From an uncultured bacterium (GTDB lineage: Bacteria > Actinomycetota > Coriobacteriia > Coriobacteriales > Coriobacteriaceae), in assembly GCA_905215755.1 (NCBI GenBank), contig CAJMRE010000001.1, positions 68,698-132,697 of the forward strand: a DNA stretch of 64,000 bases, written 5' to 3'. The notes under the pieces are model-generated. The model saw only the letters and a program-made list of their open reading frames with translations. It searched no databases and was not told the DNA's origin. This document shows positions 32,026-40,956 of the stretch, one piece after another (position 1 is the stretch's first letter; each line of letters opens with the position of its first letter). Position numbers and translations under genes: made by a program.

Positions 32026-33450
32026 ATGATAGAGATCGCCGTCAACAACCTCGCGGCCGCAACAGGGGCCCGAACCGTGACGGGAGAAGCCGATCGGGTA
32101 TGCCGCGGGTGCGTTATCGACTCGCGCCAGGTCGAGGAAGGGACGATTTTCGTCGCCTTTCCCGGTGAAAACGTCGACGGCAATGATTTTGCTTCCCGTG
32201 CCGTCCAGTCGGGTGCCGGCGCCGTCGTGATGACGCGTGAGCCCGAGGCCGAGCTGGTCTCGCTGGCGCAGGACAAGGGGTGCGCCATCCTGCTGACCGA
32301 TGATCCCGAGGAGTTTCTGCTGCGTTTGGCGCACACGTATCGCCTGGAGCTTGGCTGCCTGGTCGTTGGCATTACCGGTTCCATCGGCAAGACGACGACC
32401 AAGGACGTGCTCGCCGCCGTGCTCGCCAAGCGCTATCGTGTCTGGGCCACCAAGGGCAATTTCAATAACCTGATCGGCATGCCGCTCACGGTGCTTTCCG
32501 CTCCGGCCGATACCGAGGTCCTGGTGCTCGAGATGGGCATGAACCATTTCCACGAGATTGAGCGCCTGTCCAAGTCCGCCAATCCCAACCTTGCAATCGT
32601 GAGCAAGATTGGTACCTCTCACATCGGCATTTTGGGCAGCCGCGAGAACATCGCCCGCGCTAAGGCCGAGATTGTCCAGGGTATGTGCGCCGCCGGCGAC
32701 TTCTTGCCGCTGCTGGTTTTGGGCGGTGAGGACGACTTTACGCCGTTCATTCGCGATACGTTCGCCCAGCCTGCTGGTATCGACGTTATGCTGGCCGGCG
32801 TCTCGGACGACGATGAGGTCCGTGCCCGCGACATTCGTGTTGATGACGAGGGACGTCCGGTCTTTACGCTCGATTTTGGCCAGGGTGAGACGATCGATAC
32901 CATGCTTGCCATCCCCGGCGTGCAGTCCGTTCCTAATGCCGTTAAGGCCGCCGCGGTTTCCTATCGCCTGGGCGTGACGCCCGAGCAGATCGATGCTGCC
33001 TTTAGGGGCCTCACGATCACCGGTCACCGCCAGGAGATCAAGCGCGCCAAGAGCGGTGCCCGCGTCATCGACGATTCCTATAACGCCAGTGCCGAATCCA
33101 TGGCTGCTGGCCTCGATCTACTGTGCTCGCTTTCGTGCACGGGGTCTCGCATGGCGATCCTGGGCGAGATGGGCGAGATGGGCGATGAGGCTCCTCGCAT
33201 GCATGAGCTCGTGGGCGCCTATGCCGCCGCCAAGAAGCTCGACATGCTGGCGTGCGTGGGTGGTGAGCTGGCCCAGCTTATGGCCGATGCCGCGCGCATG
33301 ATGGGCATGGACGAGGACCGCATCCAGGTGTTCTCCGATTATCAGCAGGTGCTCGACCGCATGGGCGGCGCGCTTGAAAAACATGATGTTGTACTGGTCA
33401 AGGGTTCCCGCTTTGTTGAGCTCGACCGCTTTGTGGAAGGTGTGTGCTAG
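32026..33450 (+). CDS. murF: UDP-MurNAc-tripeptide--D-Ala-D-Ala ligase
   Basis: MurF (474 residues) adds D-Ala-D-Ala to the UDP-MurNAc tripeptide, finishing the soluble peptidoglycan precursor. The P-loop is GITGSIGKTTTKD near residue 111; the MurF-specific blocks TKGNFNNLIGMPLTVL and LEMGMNHFHEI follow, and DSYNASAESM is in the C-terminal domain. These blocks identify it as MurF and not MurE. A CAGGGGAG site precedes the ATG. Confidence 0.95.
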   Translation: MIEIAVNNLAAATGARTVTGEADRVCRGCVIDSRQVEEGTIFVAFPGENVDGNDFASRAVQSGAGAVVMTREPEAELVSLAQDKGCAILLTDDPEEFLLRLAHTYRLELGCLVVGITGSIGKTTTKDVLAAVLAKRYRVWATKGNFNNLIGMPLTVLSAPADTEVLVLEMGMNHFHEIERLSKSANPNLAIVSKIGTSHIGILGSRENIARAKAEIVQGMCAAGDFLPLLVLGGEDDFTPFIRDTFAQPAGIDVMLAGVSDDDEVRARDIRVDDEGRPVFTLDFGQGETIDTMLAIPGVQSVPNAVKAAAVSYRLGVTPEQIDAAFRGLTITGHRQEIKRAKSGARVIDDSYNASAESMAAGLDLLCSLSCTGSRMAILGEMGEMGDEAPRMHELVGAYAAAKKLDMLACVGGELAQLMADAARMMGMDEDRIQVFSDYQQVLDRMGGALEKHDVVLVKGSRFVELDRFVEGVC

Positions 33451-33453
33451 CCC

Positions 33454-34473
33454 ATGTTCGGCAATCCCTCGTATCCAACGTATCAGGCTTTTTTGGGGCT
33501 TGGCATCGCCGCTGCCATTGCGCTGCTGCTCATGCCGTGGTGGATCAAGCTACTCAAGGTCGAGGGCATCGGCCAGCAGGTTCGTGCCGACGGCCCCAAG
33601 CGTCATTTGGTTAAGCAGGGAACGCCCACCATGGGTGGCGTTGTCATCCTCGTCGCGATCTCGCTGACCTGCCTGCTGATGGGCAAGCTCGCCACCGAGC
33701 TCGTGCTCGTGCTGCTCGCCACGCTGGCGACCGGCGTGCTGGGCCTGATCGACGACCTGACCTCCGTTACGCATGGGCGCTCGCTCGGTCTGACGCCCCA
33801 TGCCAAGATGATCGGCCTAACCATTATCTGTGTCACCTTTACGGTGCTCGCCGTCAATTGGTGCGGCGTCGCCCCCGAGATTCGTTTTCCCGGCGGCCTG
33901 ACGATTGACCTCGGTGTTCTTTCGACCACCATCTGCGGCCTTTCGTTCCCGTGGCTCTACATTGTCTTTTGCTGGCTGATGATCGCCGGTCTTTCTAATG
34001 CCGTGAACCTGACCGATGGCCTTGACGGTCTTGCTGGCGGCACCTCCATGATTGCCATGCTCGCCATGGCTGCCATGGCGTTTTTGCACGGAGACGTGAA
34101 CCTGTCCATCTTCTGCACCGCGTGTGCCGGTGCCTGCTTGGGCTTTCTGTGGTTCAACTGCTATCCGGCGAGCATCTTTATGGGCGATACCGGCTCGCTT
34201 GCCCTGGGCGCCGCGTTTGCCTGCACGTCCATCATGACCAACACCGAGGTCGTCTCCCTCATCATCGGCGGCCTGTTTATCGTTGAGACCCTGTCGGTCA
34301 TGATTCAGGTTGTCTACTTCCACTTTACGCACAAGCGCGTCTTCCTTATGGCGCCCATCCATCATCATTTCGAAAAGAAGGGCTGGGCCGAGACCAAGGT
34401 CGTCATCCGTTTTTGGATGATCGCTGCGGCCTTTGGTGCCGTTGGCCTTGCTCTGTTCTTCCAGTTGGGATAG
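33454..34473 (+). CDS. mraY: Phospho-MurNAc-pentapeptide transferase
   Basis: MraY (339 residues) joins phospho-MurNAc-pentapeptide to undecaprenyl phosphate, making lipid I at the membrane. About ten hydrophobic segments are visible. Key blocks are KRHLVKQGTPTMGG, the Asp-rich LGLIDDLTSV, NAVNLTDGLDGLAGG, FMGDTGSLALG and the HHHFEKKGW motif near the end. It starts three bases after murF, with GGAAGGTG inside the murF end as ribosome site. Confidence 0.96.
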   Translation: MFGNPSYPTYQAFLGLGIAAAIALLLMPWWIKLLKVEGIGQQVRADGPKRHLVKQGTPTMGGVVILVAISLTCLLMGKLATELVLVLLATLATGVLGLIDDLTSVTHGRSLGLTPHAKMIGLTIICVTFTVLAVNWCGVAPEIRFPGGLTIDLGVLSTTICGLSFPWLYIVFCWLMIAGLSNAVNLTDGLDGLAGGTSMIAMLAMAAMAFLHGDVNLSIFCTACAGACLGFLWFNCYPASIFMGDTGSLALGAAFACTSIMTNTEVVSLIIGGLFIVETLSVMIQVVYFHFTHKRVFLMAPIHHHFEKKGWAETKVVIRFWMIAAAFGAVGLALFFQLG

Positions 34474-34482
34474 TGGTCTTTC

Positions 34483-35889
34483 ATGCCTCTTGCTGATGTC
34501 TTTAGCCTGCTCGTTTTGGGTCAGGGCAAATCCGGTCTCGATGTCGCCCGCTGGGCGCTGGCACATCCCGAGCGCGTAAGCGCCGTTACCGTGTATGGCG
34601 GCGGCACCTCTGAGCCCAATGACGCTACGCGTGCGCTCGAGGCTGCTGGTGCGTCGTTTGTCTATGGGACCGAACAGGTCGAGGGTGCCTATGACGTATG
34701 CGTGACGTGCCCGGGCATCTCGGAGTTCTCGGGCTTCTTTAAGGCCGGGCGCGAGCATGCCGCCCAGATTATGGGTGAGCCCGAGTTTGCCTATCGTCTG
34801 TCGCCCGATAAGTGGATTGCCATCACGGGCACCAACGGCAAGACGACCACCACGTCGCTGATTGATTATCTGCTCAAGGCTGCCGGCGAGGCCAGCGTGG
34901 CTGTCGGCAACATCGGCGAGCCGCCGGTCAACGAGATTGACGGCCGAGCCCACAACGAGTGGTTTGTGGCTGAGCTCTCGAGCTATCAGATTGCTACGAC
35001 AACCGAGCTCCACCCCCGCGTGGCGGTGCTGCTCAACATCACTCCCGACCACTTGGGCTGGCATAAGAGCCATAAGAACTATGCGCTTGCCAAGATCAAA
35101 CTGTTTGACAATATGGTCGATGACGATCTGGTGGTTGTCGACGTCGAAGACGCCGGCATCCATGAGTTCGATGAGTACATCTACATGCCGGGCCGCCGCA
35201 TCTGCAAGGTCGCTTTTGACGAGCCCGAGGGTGCAGACGCCGCCTTTGTGCGCGACGGCAAGATGATCGTGCGTCTGAAGGGCGTCGAGACCCCGCTCAT
35301 CGCTACATCCGAGCTCAAGATCTCGGGCCATCACAATGTTATCAATGCCCTGTGCGCCGCCACGGCTGCCTTGGCAGTCGGTGCCGATGTCGATGGTGTC
35401 TGCCGCGGTCTGGCCTCGTTCCAGCCGCTCGAGCACCGCGTGGAGCCGTGTGGCGAGATTGACGGCGTGCGCTACGTCAACGATTCCAAGGCGACCAACA
35501 CCGATGCGGTCGAGAAGGCGCTGACGGCATTTCCCGATGACGACGTGATCTTGCTGCTCGGCGGCCACGATAAGGGCACGCCGCTCACGGACTTCGCGCG
35601 CGTCGTTATGGACAACGTGCGCTCGGTCGTCTGCTTTGGCGATGCGCGCGAGCGCTTCACCGCCGCTATGGACGAGGCCGATGTCGATGGCGATGTGGAT
35701 ATCGCCCAGGCGGATGACCTACGCGACGCCGTGGACGTCGCCCGTTCGCTGTCGAGCCGTGGTGACGTGATCTTACTTTCTCCTGCCTGCTCTTCGTTCG
35801 ATGAGTTCTCGGGCTATGAGGAGCGCGGCCGCGTGTTTAAGGACTACGTGGCCCAGCTTGCCGCTGCAGCGAAATCACAAATGGAATAG
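34483..35889 (+). CDS. murD: UDP-MurNAc-L-alanine--D-glutamate ligase
   Basis: MurD (468 residues) adds D-Glu to UDP-MurNAc-L-Ala. The N-terminal nucleotide-sugar domain begins LLVLGQGKSGLDVARW, the P-loop is ITGTNGKTTTTSL near residue 114, AELSSYQI and NITPDHLGWH follow, and the C-terminal domain has YVNDSKATN and LLLGGHDKG. These are standard MurD features. It lies nine bases after mraY. Confidence 0.95.
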   Translation: MPLADVFSLLVLGQGKSGLDVARWALAHPERVSAVTVYGGGTSEPNDATRALEAAGASFVYGTEQVEGAYDVCVTCPGISEFSGFFKAGREHAAQIMGEPEFAYRLSPDKWIAITGTNGKTTTTSLIDYLLKAAGEASVAVGNIGEPPVNEIDGRAHNEWFVAELSSYQIATTTELHPRVAVLLNITPDHLGWHKSHKNYALAKIKLFDNMVDDDLVVVDVEDAGIHEFDEYIYMPGRRICKVAFDEPEGADAAFVRDGKMIVRLKGVETPLIATSELKISGHHNVINALCAATAALAVGADVDGVCRGLASFQPLEHRVEPCGEIDGVRYVNDSKATNTDAVEKALTAFPDDDVILLLGGHDKGTPLTDFARVVMDNVRSVVCFGDARERFTAAMDEADVDGDVDIAQADDLRDAVDVARSLSSRGDVILLSPACSSFDEFSGYEERGRVFKDYVAQLAAAAKSQME

Positions 35890-35897
35890 GGGTTGCG

Positions 35898-37418
35898 GTG
35901 AGAGAGGAGAGCCCCCGACAAGGTATGAGGAGGCCCGACTCGGACCGTGCTTCCTCACGTCGCACCACACCGCGTTCCAGCCGCGGCGGGCAGTCGTTTA
36001 GCGAACGCTATATTGCCGGCGTTCCCGCCCGTATCATGCGCCCCCGTTTGATATTCATGGCCTGCTTGTTTACCTTGGTATGCTTTGGCCTGCTGATGGT
36101 GTACTCGGCGTCTTCGGTCGAGGCGCTGCACGAGAATGGCTCGGCGACGTTTTTTCTGGGTCGACAGGCCGCTTTTGCCGTGGTTGGTGTTCTGGCGTTG
36201 ATTGCCATCGTGCGCGTTTTGCCGGACAGCTGGTTTGGGGAGGATGTGCTCAGGATCTTCCTCATAGGCATGATAGGGCTACTGTTTCTGGTGTTCTTGG
36301 TGGGCAGCGGCAGCCGTGGCGCCACGCGCTGGCTCAACATCGCCGGCATTCAGTTCCAGCCTTCCGAGTTTTTAAAGCCATTTGCCATTGCGTATTCGGC
36401 TATCATGCTTGATCGCTTTTTTTCGCCCGGTGGCAACATCAACGAATTCCTTCGCAAGATAGGCATTTACCTGGGCATTTCGCTCTTTCTGATCTTTATC
36501 CAGCCCGATTTCGGTACTGTCCTGATCATCCTGTTGACCCTCATGTGCATGGCGTTGTTTGCGGGTCTCGACCCCAGATTTATCATCGGCGTGCTAATCT
36601 TCGGCATTCTCGTGATCGTGATTGCGCTTGTCGCAGAGCCGTACCGTATGGTGCGTATTCAGGTTGCCTTGAACCCTTGGGCCGACGAGTATGGTGACGG
36701 CTATCAGGCCACGCTTGCCATCATGGCCTTTGCCTCGGGCGGTCTGTTCGGCCGTGGCATCGGCAACTCAACCATGAAGTACTCGTATCTGCCCGAGGCG
36801 CACAATGACTACATCCTGGCTATCATTGGCGAGGAAGTCGGCTTTGTTGGAACCGTGCTGTTCTTCTTGGTGTTTGCGATGCTGATCTACTCGGCGTTTC
36901 GCATTGCCGAGCAGGCGACCGATCGTCGGGGCGCGCTCATGGCGTCTGGCTCCGCGGTCATTCTCGCGGTGCAGTTTTTGATTAACGCGCTGGGCATCCT
37001 CAACGTGTTTCCCATGACGGGCAAACCGTTGCCGTTTATTAGCTACGGCGGTTCGTCGATTATTGTGTCGCTCATGCTTGCCGGGTTGATCCTGCGCGTT
37101 TCGTACGAGAGCGCCCGCCGCGATGAGTATGACCGCCGACGTGAGAGCTTTGCCGTTATGGATGAGAGTACCGCCGGCGTGCCCCACGTGCGCGGCGAGC
37201 GTTCTTCGCGTAACGGTTTTACCGTCCTGGATGGCTCTGCGACCGAGCCGGCAGCCCGCCCGCGTCAGCGAACGGCGCCGCAAGGTCGTCCTCAGCGCCC
37301 CAGCCCTCGCAACGCGGGCGGCGGATATAATCGAATCGATTTGAACTCGGACCCGTCGGCGCGCTTGCGCACCGACGACCAGGGACCGCGTGTACGAAGG
37401 GACTACCATGACCGATAA
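35898..37418 (+). CDS. ftsW: Division glycosyltransferase FtsW
   Basis: A 506-residue SEDS protein that polymerises lipid II at the septum together with FtsI. About ten membrane segments are visible; diagnostic blocks include IAGIQFQPSEFLKPF, FIQPDFGT, EAHNDYILAIIGEE and LPFISYGGSS. The likely start is GTG 35898; ATG 35925 is an alternative. The N-terminus (about 35 residues) and the C-terminus (about 90 residues) are Arg/Ser/Pro-rich and probably disordered in the cytoplasm. The 3' end overlaps murG by 11 bases. Confidence 0.93.
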   Translation: MREESPRQGMRRPDSDRASSRRTTPRSSRGGQSFSERYIAGVPARIMRPRLIFMACLFTLVCFGLLMVYSASSVEALHENGSATFFLGRQAAFAVVGVLALIAIVRVLPDSWFGEDVLRIFLIGMIGLLFLVFLVGSGSRGATRWLNIAGIQFQPSEFLKPFAIAYSAIMLDRFFSPGGNINEFLRKIGIYLGISLFLIFIQPDFGTVLIILLTLMCMALFAGLDPRFIIGVLIFGILVIVIALVAEPYRMVRIQVALNPWADEYGDGYQATLAIMAFASGGLFGRGIGNSTMKYSYLPEAHNDYILAIIGEEVGFVGTVLFFLVFAMLIYSAFRIAEQATDRRGALMASGSAVILAVQFLINALGILNVFPMTGKPLPFISYGGSSIIVSLMLAGLILRVSYESARRDEYDRRRESFAVMDESTAGVPHVRGERSSRNGFTVLDGSATEPAARPRQRTAPQGRPQRPSPRNAGGGYNRIDLNSDPSARLRTDDQGPRVRRDYHDR

Positions 37419-38523
37419 GATGACCGTTGCTATTGCAGCCGGCGGTACGGCAGGACACATCAACCCCGCGCTCGCCTTGGCCGAAGAGCTGCGTGACCGT
37501 GGCCACCACGTTGTGTTCGTGGGCCAGTCGCGCAAGCTCGAGGGTCGTCTGGTCCCCGAGGCTGGGTTTGATTTTGTGCCCATTACGGTCACGGGCTTCG
37601 ACCGCTCCCGTCCTTGGACGGCGCTGACCTCGCTGTGGCGTGTCAATAAGGCCAAGCGTGCGCTCGCCAATCATTTCTCAAAGGTCGGCAAGCCCGATGC
37701 CGCCATTGGTTTTGGTGCCTATGTCGAGGTTCCGCTGCTGGGGTGGTGCGAGGGCGCAGGCGTTCCGTATCTGCTGCATGAGCAGAACTCTGTTCCGGGC
37801 CTGGCCAACAAGATGATGAATTCCCACGCCGCTCGCGTGTGCATCTCGGTGCCGGCAGCGCGTTCGGTCTTTGAGCGCGAAGGTGACCCTGACCACGTGC
37901 TCATGACCGGCAACCCCGTACGTCGCTCGGTGATCGAGGGCGATCGCGCTCGCGGCCGCAAGGCACTTGGCGTTCCCGAGGACGCTACGCTGCTGCTCGT
38001 CTTTGGCGGTTCACTTGGCGCCCAGCACCTCAACGAGCGTGTGGCTTCGCTCAAAAACGAGCTGCTTTCGCGCAAGAACCTCTATGTGTTGCATTCGACG
38101 GGTGCCGACGGCTTTGAGGAGACCGAGCGCGCTTTGGCGCTGACGCCCGAGGAGGCGAAGCGTTACCGCGTCCAGCCTTACATCGACAACATGGGCGATA
38201 TGCTGGCTGCTGCCGATTTGGTGCTCTCGCGTTCGGGCGCATCGAGCGTGGCCGAGATCGCTGCACTCGCCGTGCCTTCGGTGCTCGTGCCGTACCCGCA
38301 TGCGACGGCCGACCACCAAACCACCAATGCCCGTTATCTGGTCGACGCTGGGGCCGGCGTGCTCTGCGCCGATGCCGATATCGACGGTTCTGCCTTTGCC
38401 GATGAACTGCTGCACCTGGTCGATGACGCGGCGGCGCGCGACGCCATGCGTCAGGCGGCGCGTGGTCTGGCTCAGGATAGGGCCGCCGCTCTTCTGGCGG
38501 ATGCGGTAGAGGGTTTGCGTTAG
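37408..38523 (+). CDS. murG: UDP-GlcNAc transferase MurG
   Basis: MurG (371 residues) adds GlcNAc to lipid I to give lipid II on the inner face of the membrane. The N-terminal GGTAGHINPALALAEEL loop at about 11-27, HEQNSVPG, and the C-terminal SRSGASSVAEIAAL UDP-GlcNAc site are all present. Its ATG at 37408 lies inside the end of ftsW and is preceded by GAAGGGA. Length fits the family. Confidence 0.96.
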   Translation: MTDKMTVAIAAGGTAGHINPALALAEELRDRGHHVVFVGQSRKLEGRLVPEAGFDFVPITVTGFDRSRPWTALTSLWRVNKAKRALANHFSKVGKPDAAIGFGAYVEVPLLGWCEGAGVPYLLHEQNSVPGLANKMMNSHAARVCISVPAARSVFEREGDPDHVLMTGNPVRRSVIEGDRARGRKALGVPEDATLLLVFGGSLGAQHLNERVASLKNELLSRKNLYVLHSTGADGFEETERALALTPEEAKRYRVQPYIDNMGDMLAAADLVLSRSGASSVAEIAALAVPSVLVPYPHATADHQTTNARYLVDAGAGVLCADADIDGSAFADELLHLVDDAAARDAMRQAARGLAQDRAAALLADAVEGLR

Positions 38524-38620
38524 TTAGACGGGATATCGTCGGTCGCCCTCGCGCTGATGCGGTAGGTGCGGTACAGTTAACGGGTTACAGGCAGTGTTTA
38601 CGCAAGGAGTACACGAGCAC

Positions 38621-40039
38621 ATGGCTGATTCCCAGACTGCAACCTCCGCGCCCGAGTTTAAGAGCGCCCACTTTATCGGTATCGGCGGCGCCGGCATGAG
38701 CGGCATCGCCCTCGTTCTTCACGAGCGCGGTTATGCCGTTACCGGCTCCGACCTTAAGACGTCACGTTATATCCGCCAGCTTACCCGCGCTGGTGTGAAG
38801 GTGCATGTGGGCCATGAGGCCGCCACGATCGACGAGGTCAAGCCCGACGTGGTTGTTGTCTCCACCGCTATTCCGGAGTCCAACCCTGAACTCGTGCGCG
38901 CTCGCGAGCTTGGTATTCCCGTGTGGCCCCGTGCCAAGATGCTCTCTGCTTTGGGCCACGGCTACACCACCGTCGCTGTTGCCGGCACGCATGGCAAGAC
39001 CACCACGTCTTCGATGTGCGCCACCATGCTCGACCGCATGGGTCTGGATCCGAGCTTCTTGATCGGTGGCATCGTCGAGGGCTATGACACGAACGGCAAG
39101 AACGGCTCGGGCGACTACTTTGTCGTTGAGGCCGACGAGTCCGACAGCTCCTTCCTGTTCCTGAACCCCAACGTGGTCATCGTGACCAACGTCGAGGCCG
39201 ACCACCTCGATCACTACTCGGGTATCGAGGAGATCGAGGCAACTTTCGCCAAATTCATGAGCCTGGTGGGCGAGGACGGCACCGTCATCGTCTGCGGTGA
39301 GGACCCGCATCTGGTCGAGCTCGCCAAGTCGACGGGTCGTCACGTGCTTTCCTACGGCTTTGCCGAGAGCAACGACATCGTCTGCATGCACCCGGATGTC
39401 AAGGGCATCCAGAGCGATTTTATCGTTCGCTTTGAGGACGGCACTGAGCACGCTGTGGAGATCAAGAGCAATCCCGGTCGCCACAACATGCTCAACGCCA
39501 CGGCGGTGCTCACCGTCGCCCATGTCCTGGGCCTTGACATCGACGCCGCCGCCAAGGCGCTCTCGAGCTTTGAGGGCGTCCGCCGTCGCTTTACCCACGT
39601 GGGCGATATCGATGGCATCACCGTGGTCGATGATTACGGCCATCACCCCACCGAGATCAAGGCGACGCTTGCTGCTGCTTCGTCGCTGGGCTACAAGCAC
39701 GTCGACGTCGTGTTCCAGCCGCACCGCTATTCGCGCCTGCAGGCCCTGTGCGACGACTTTGCCGATGCATTTGCCAATGCCGATAAACTGCTGCTGATTG
39801 ATGTGTTCTCGGCTGGCGAGATGCCCATTCCGGGTGTCACCTCTAAGATGCTCGCCGATACCGTGCGCGCCAAGCATCCTGGCAAGGAGGTCGTGTACTG
39901 CTCCAGCCGTCTTGAGCTCAATCAGGAGCTCGAGCAGATGGTGGGCGAGGGCGACCTGCTGCTCACTATGGGTGCCGGTGACGTTACGACCGTCGGTCCC
40001 GAGTTCATTGAGTATCTGACTGCCAAGAAAGACGCTTAA
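38621..40039 (+). CDS. murC: UDP-MurNAc--L-alanine ligase
   Basis: MurC (472 residues) adds the first amino acid, L-Ala, to UDP-MurNAc. The N-terminal block is FIGIGGAGMSGIALVLHERGY, the P-loop VAGTHGKTTTSSM is near residue 122, and VVEADESDSSFL and DDYGHHPTEIKAT follow, all typical. The ATG at 38621 has an AAGGAG site slightly further away than usual (about 13 bases). A 97-base gap follows murG. Confidence 0.95.
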   Translation: MADSQTATSAPEFKSAHFIGIGGAGMSGIALVLHERGYAVTGSDLKTSRYIRQLTRAGVKVHVGHEAATIDEVKPDVVVVSTAIPESNPELVRARELGIPVWPRAKMLSALGHGYTTVAVAGTHGKTTTSSMCATMLDRMGLDPSFLIGGIVEGYDTNGKNGSGDYFVVEADESDSSFLFLNPNVVIVTNVEADHLDHYSGIEEIEATFAKFMSLVGEDGTVIVCGEDPHLVELAKSTGRHVLSYGFAESNDIVCMHPDVKGIQSDFIVRFEDGTEHAVEIKSNPGRHNMLNATAVLTVAHVLGLDIDAAAKALSSFEGVRRRFTHVGDIDGITVVDDYGHHPTEIKATLAAASSLGYKHVDVVFQPHRYSRLQALCDDFADAFANADKLLLIDVFSAGEMPIPGVTSKMLADTVRAKHPGKEVVYCSSRLELNQELEQMVGEGDLLLTMGAGDVTTVGPEFIEYLTAKKDA

Positions 40040-40044
40040 GTCTA

Positions 40045-40956
40045 ATGGGTCTGTTTAACGCCGTCATGGCGCTCTCGGGCATGATCGACACGGATGTGAT
40101 CGAGGACGAGCGCCTTGCGCGTCATACGAGCTATCGTATCGGCGGCAAGGCCGACCTCTTTGTGACGTGCCATAGCTATCATGCCCTCCGCCGCGCCGTG
40201 GCGGTGCTCGATCGCGAGCAGGTGCCGTGGGTCATCATCGGCAAGGGCTCCAATCTGCTGGTTGCCGATGGCGGTTATCGCGGCGCCGTCATTTCGCTCG
40301 GACGTGAGTTTCAGCGCACGGTTGTTGCCGATGACGGTTGTACGCTGACGGTCGGTGCGGGCGTGATGTTTGCGCGCCTGGTCAACGATGCCCTGTCGCG
40401 TAGCCTCTCGGGCCTTGAGTTTGCCGTTGGCATCCCTGGTTCGGTTGGCGGTGCGATATCTATGAATGCCGGCACACGGACCGAGTGGATTGGCTCGCTG
40501 GTTGAGGATGTCGTAACGTTTGACCCGGCATCCGGTATCAAACATTATGCGGGGTCCGAGATCACTTGGGGCTACCGCGAATGTAGCCTTCCCCGCAATG
40601 AGATCATCCTCGAGTGCGTGCTCAAGCTTAAACCGGCGCCCAAGGCCGACATTCGCGAGCGCATGGAGCGGTACCTGACGAGGCGCAAGCGTACACAGCC
40701 CATGGGTCGCGCATCCTGCGGGTCGGTCTTTCGCAACCCGCCCGATGCGAGCGTGGGCAAGCTTATCGAGGATTGTGGATTAAAGGGTTTTTCGATTGGC
40801 GGCGCGGAAGTTTCGCCCGTTCACGCTAATTTTATCGTTAATAACGGAACTGCCTCGGCCGATGACGTTGCCGCGGTTATCAGACATGTGCACGGAAAGG
40901 TGAGGGAGGCGTATGGCATCGAGCTCAGACCGGAAGTTAAATTCCTCGGCTTCTAG
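40045..40956 (+). CDS. murB: UDP-N-acetylenolpyruvoylglucosamine reductase
   Basis: MurB (303 residues) reduces enolpyruvyl-UDP-GlcNAc to UDP-MurNAc using NADPH and FAD. Visible blocks are HTSYRIGGKADLF, VIIGKGSNLLVADGG, GIPGSVGGAISMNAG with the FAD-contacting residues, the catalytic Ser in GRASCGSVFRNP, and the C-terminal Glu in ELRPEVKFLG. It begins five bases after murC and overlaps ftsQ by 44 bases if the ftsQ start below is right. Confidence 0.95.
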   Translation: MGLFNAVMALSGMIDTDVIEDERLARHTSYRIGGKADLFVTCHSYHALRRAVAVLDREQVPWVIIGKGSNLLVADGGYRGAVISLGREFQRTVVADDGCTLTVGAGVMFARLVNDALSRSLSGLEFAVGIPGSVGGAISMNAGTRTEWIGSLVEDVVTFDPASGIKHYAGSEITWGYRECSLPRNEIILECVLKLKPAPKADIRERMERYLTRRKRTQPMGRASCGSVFRNPPDASVGKLIEDCGLKGFSIGGAEVSPVHANFIVNNGTASADDVAAVIRHVHGKVREAYGIELRPEVKFLGF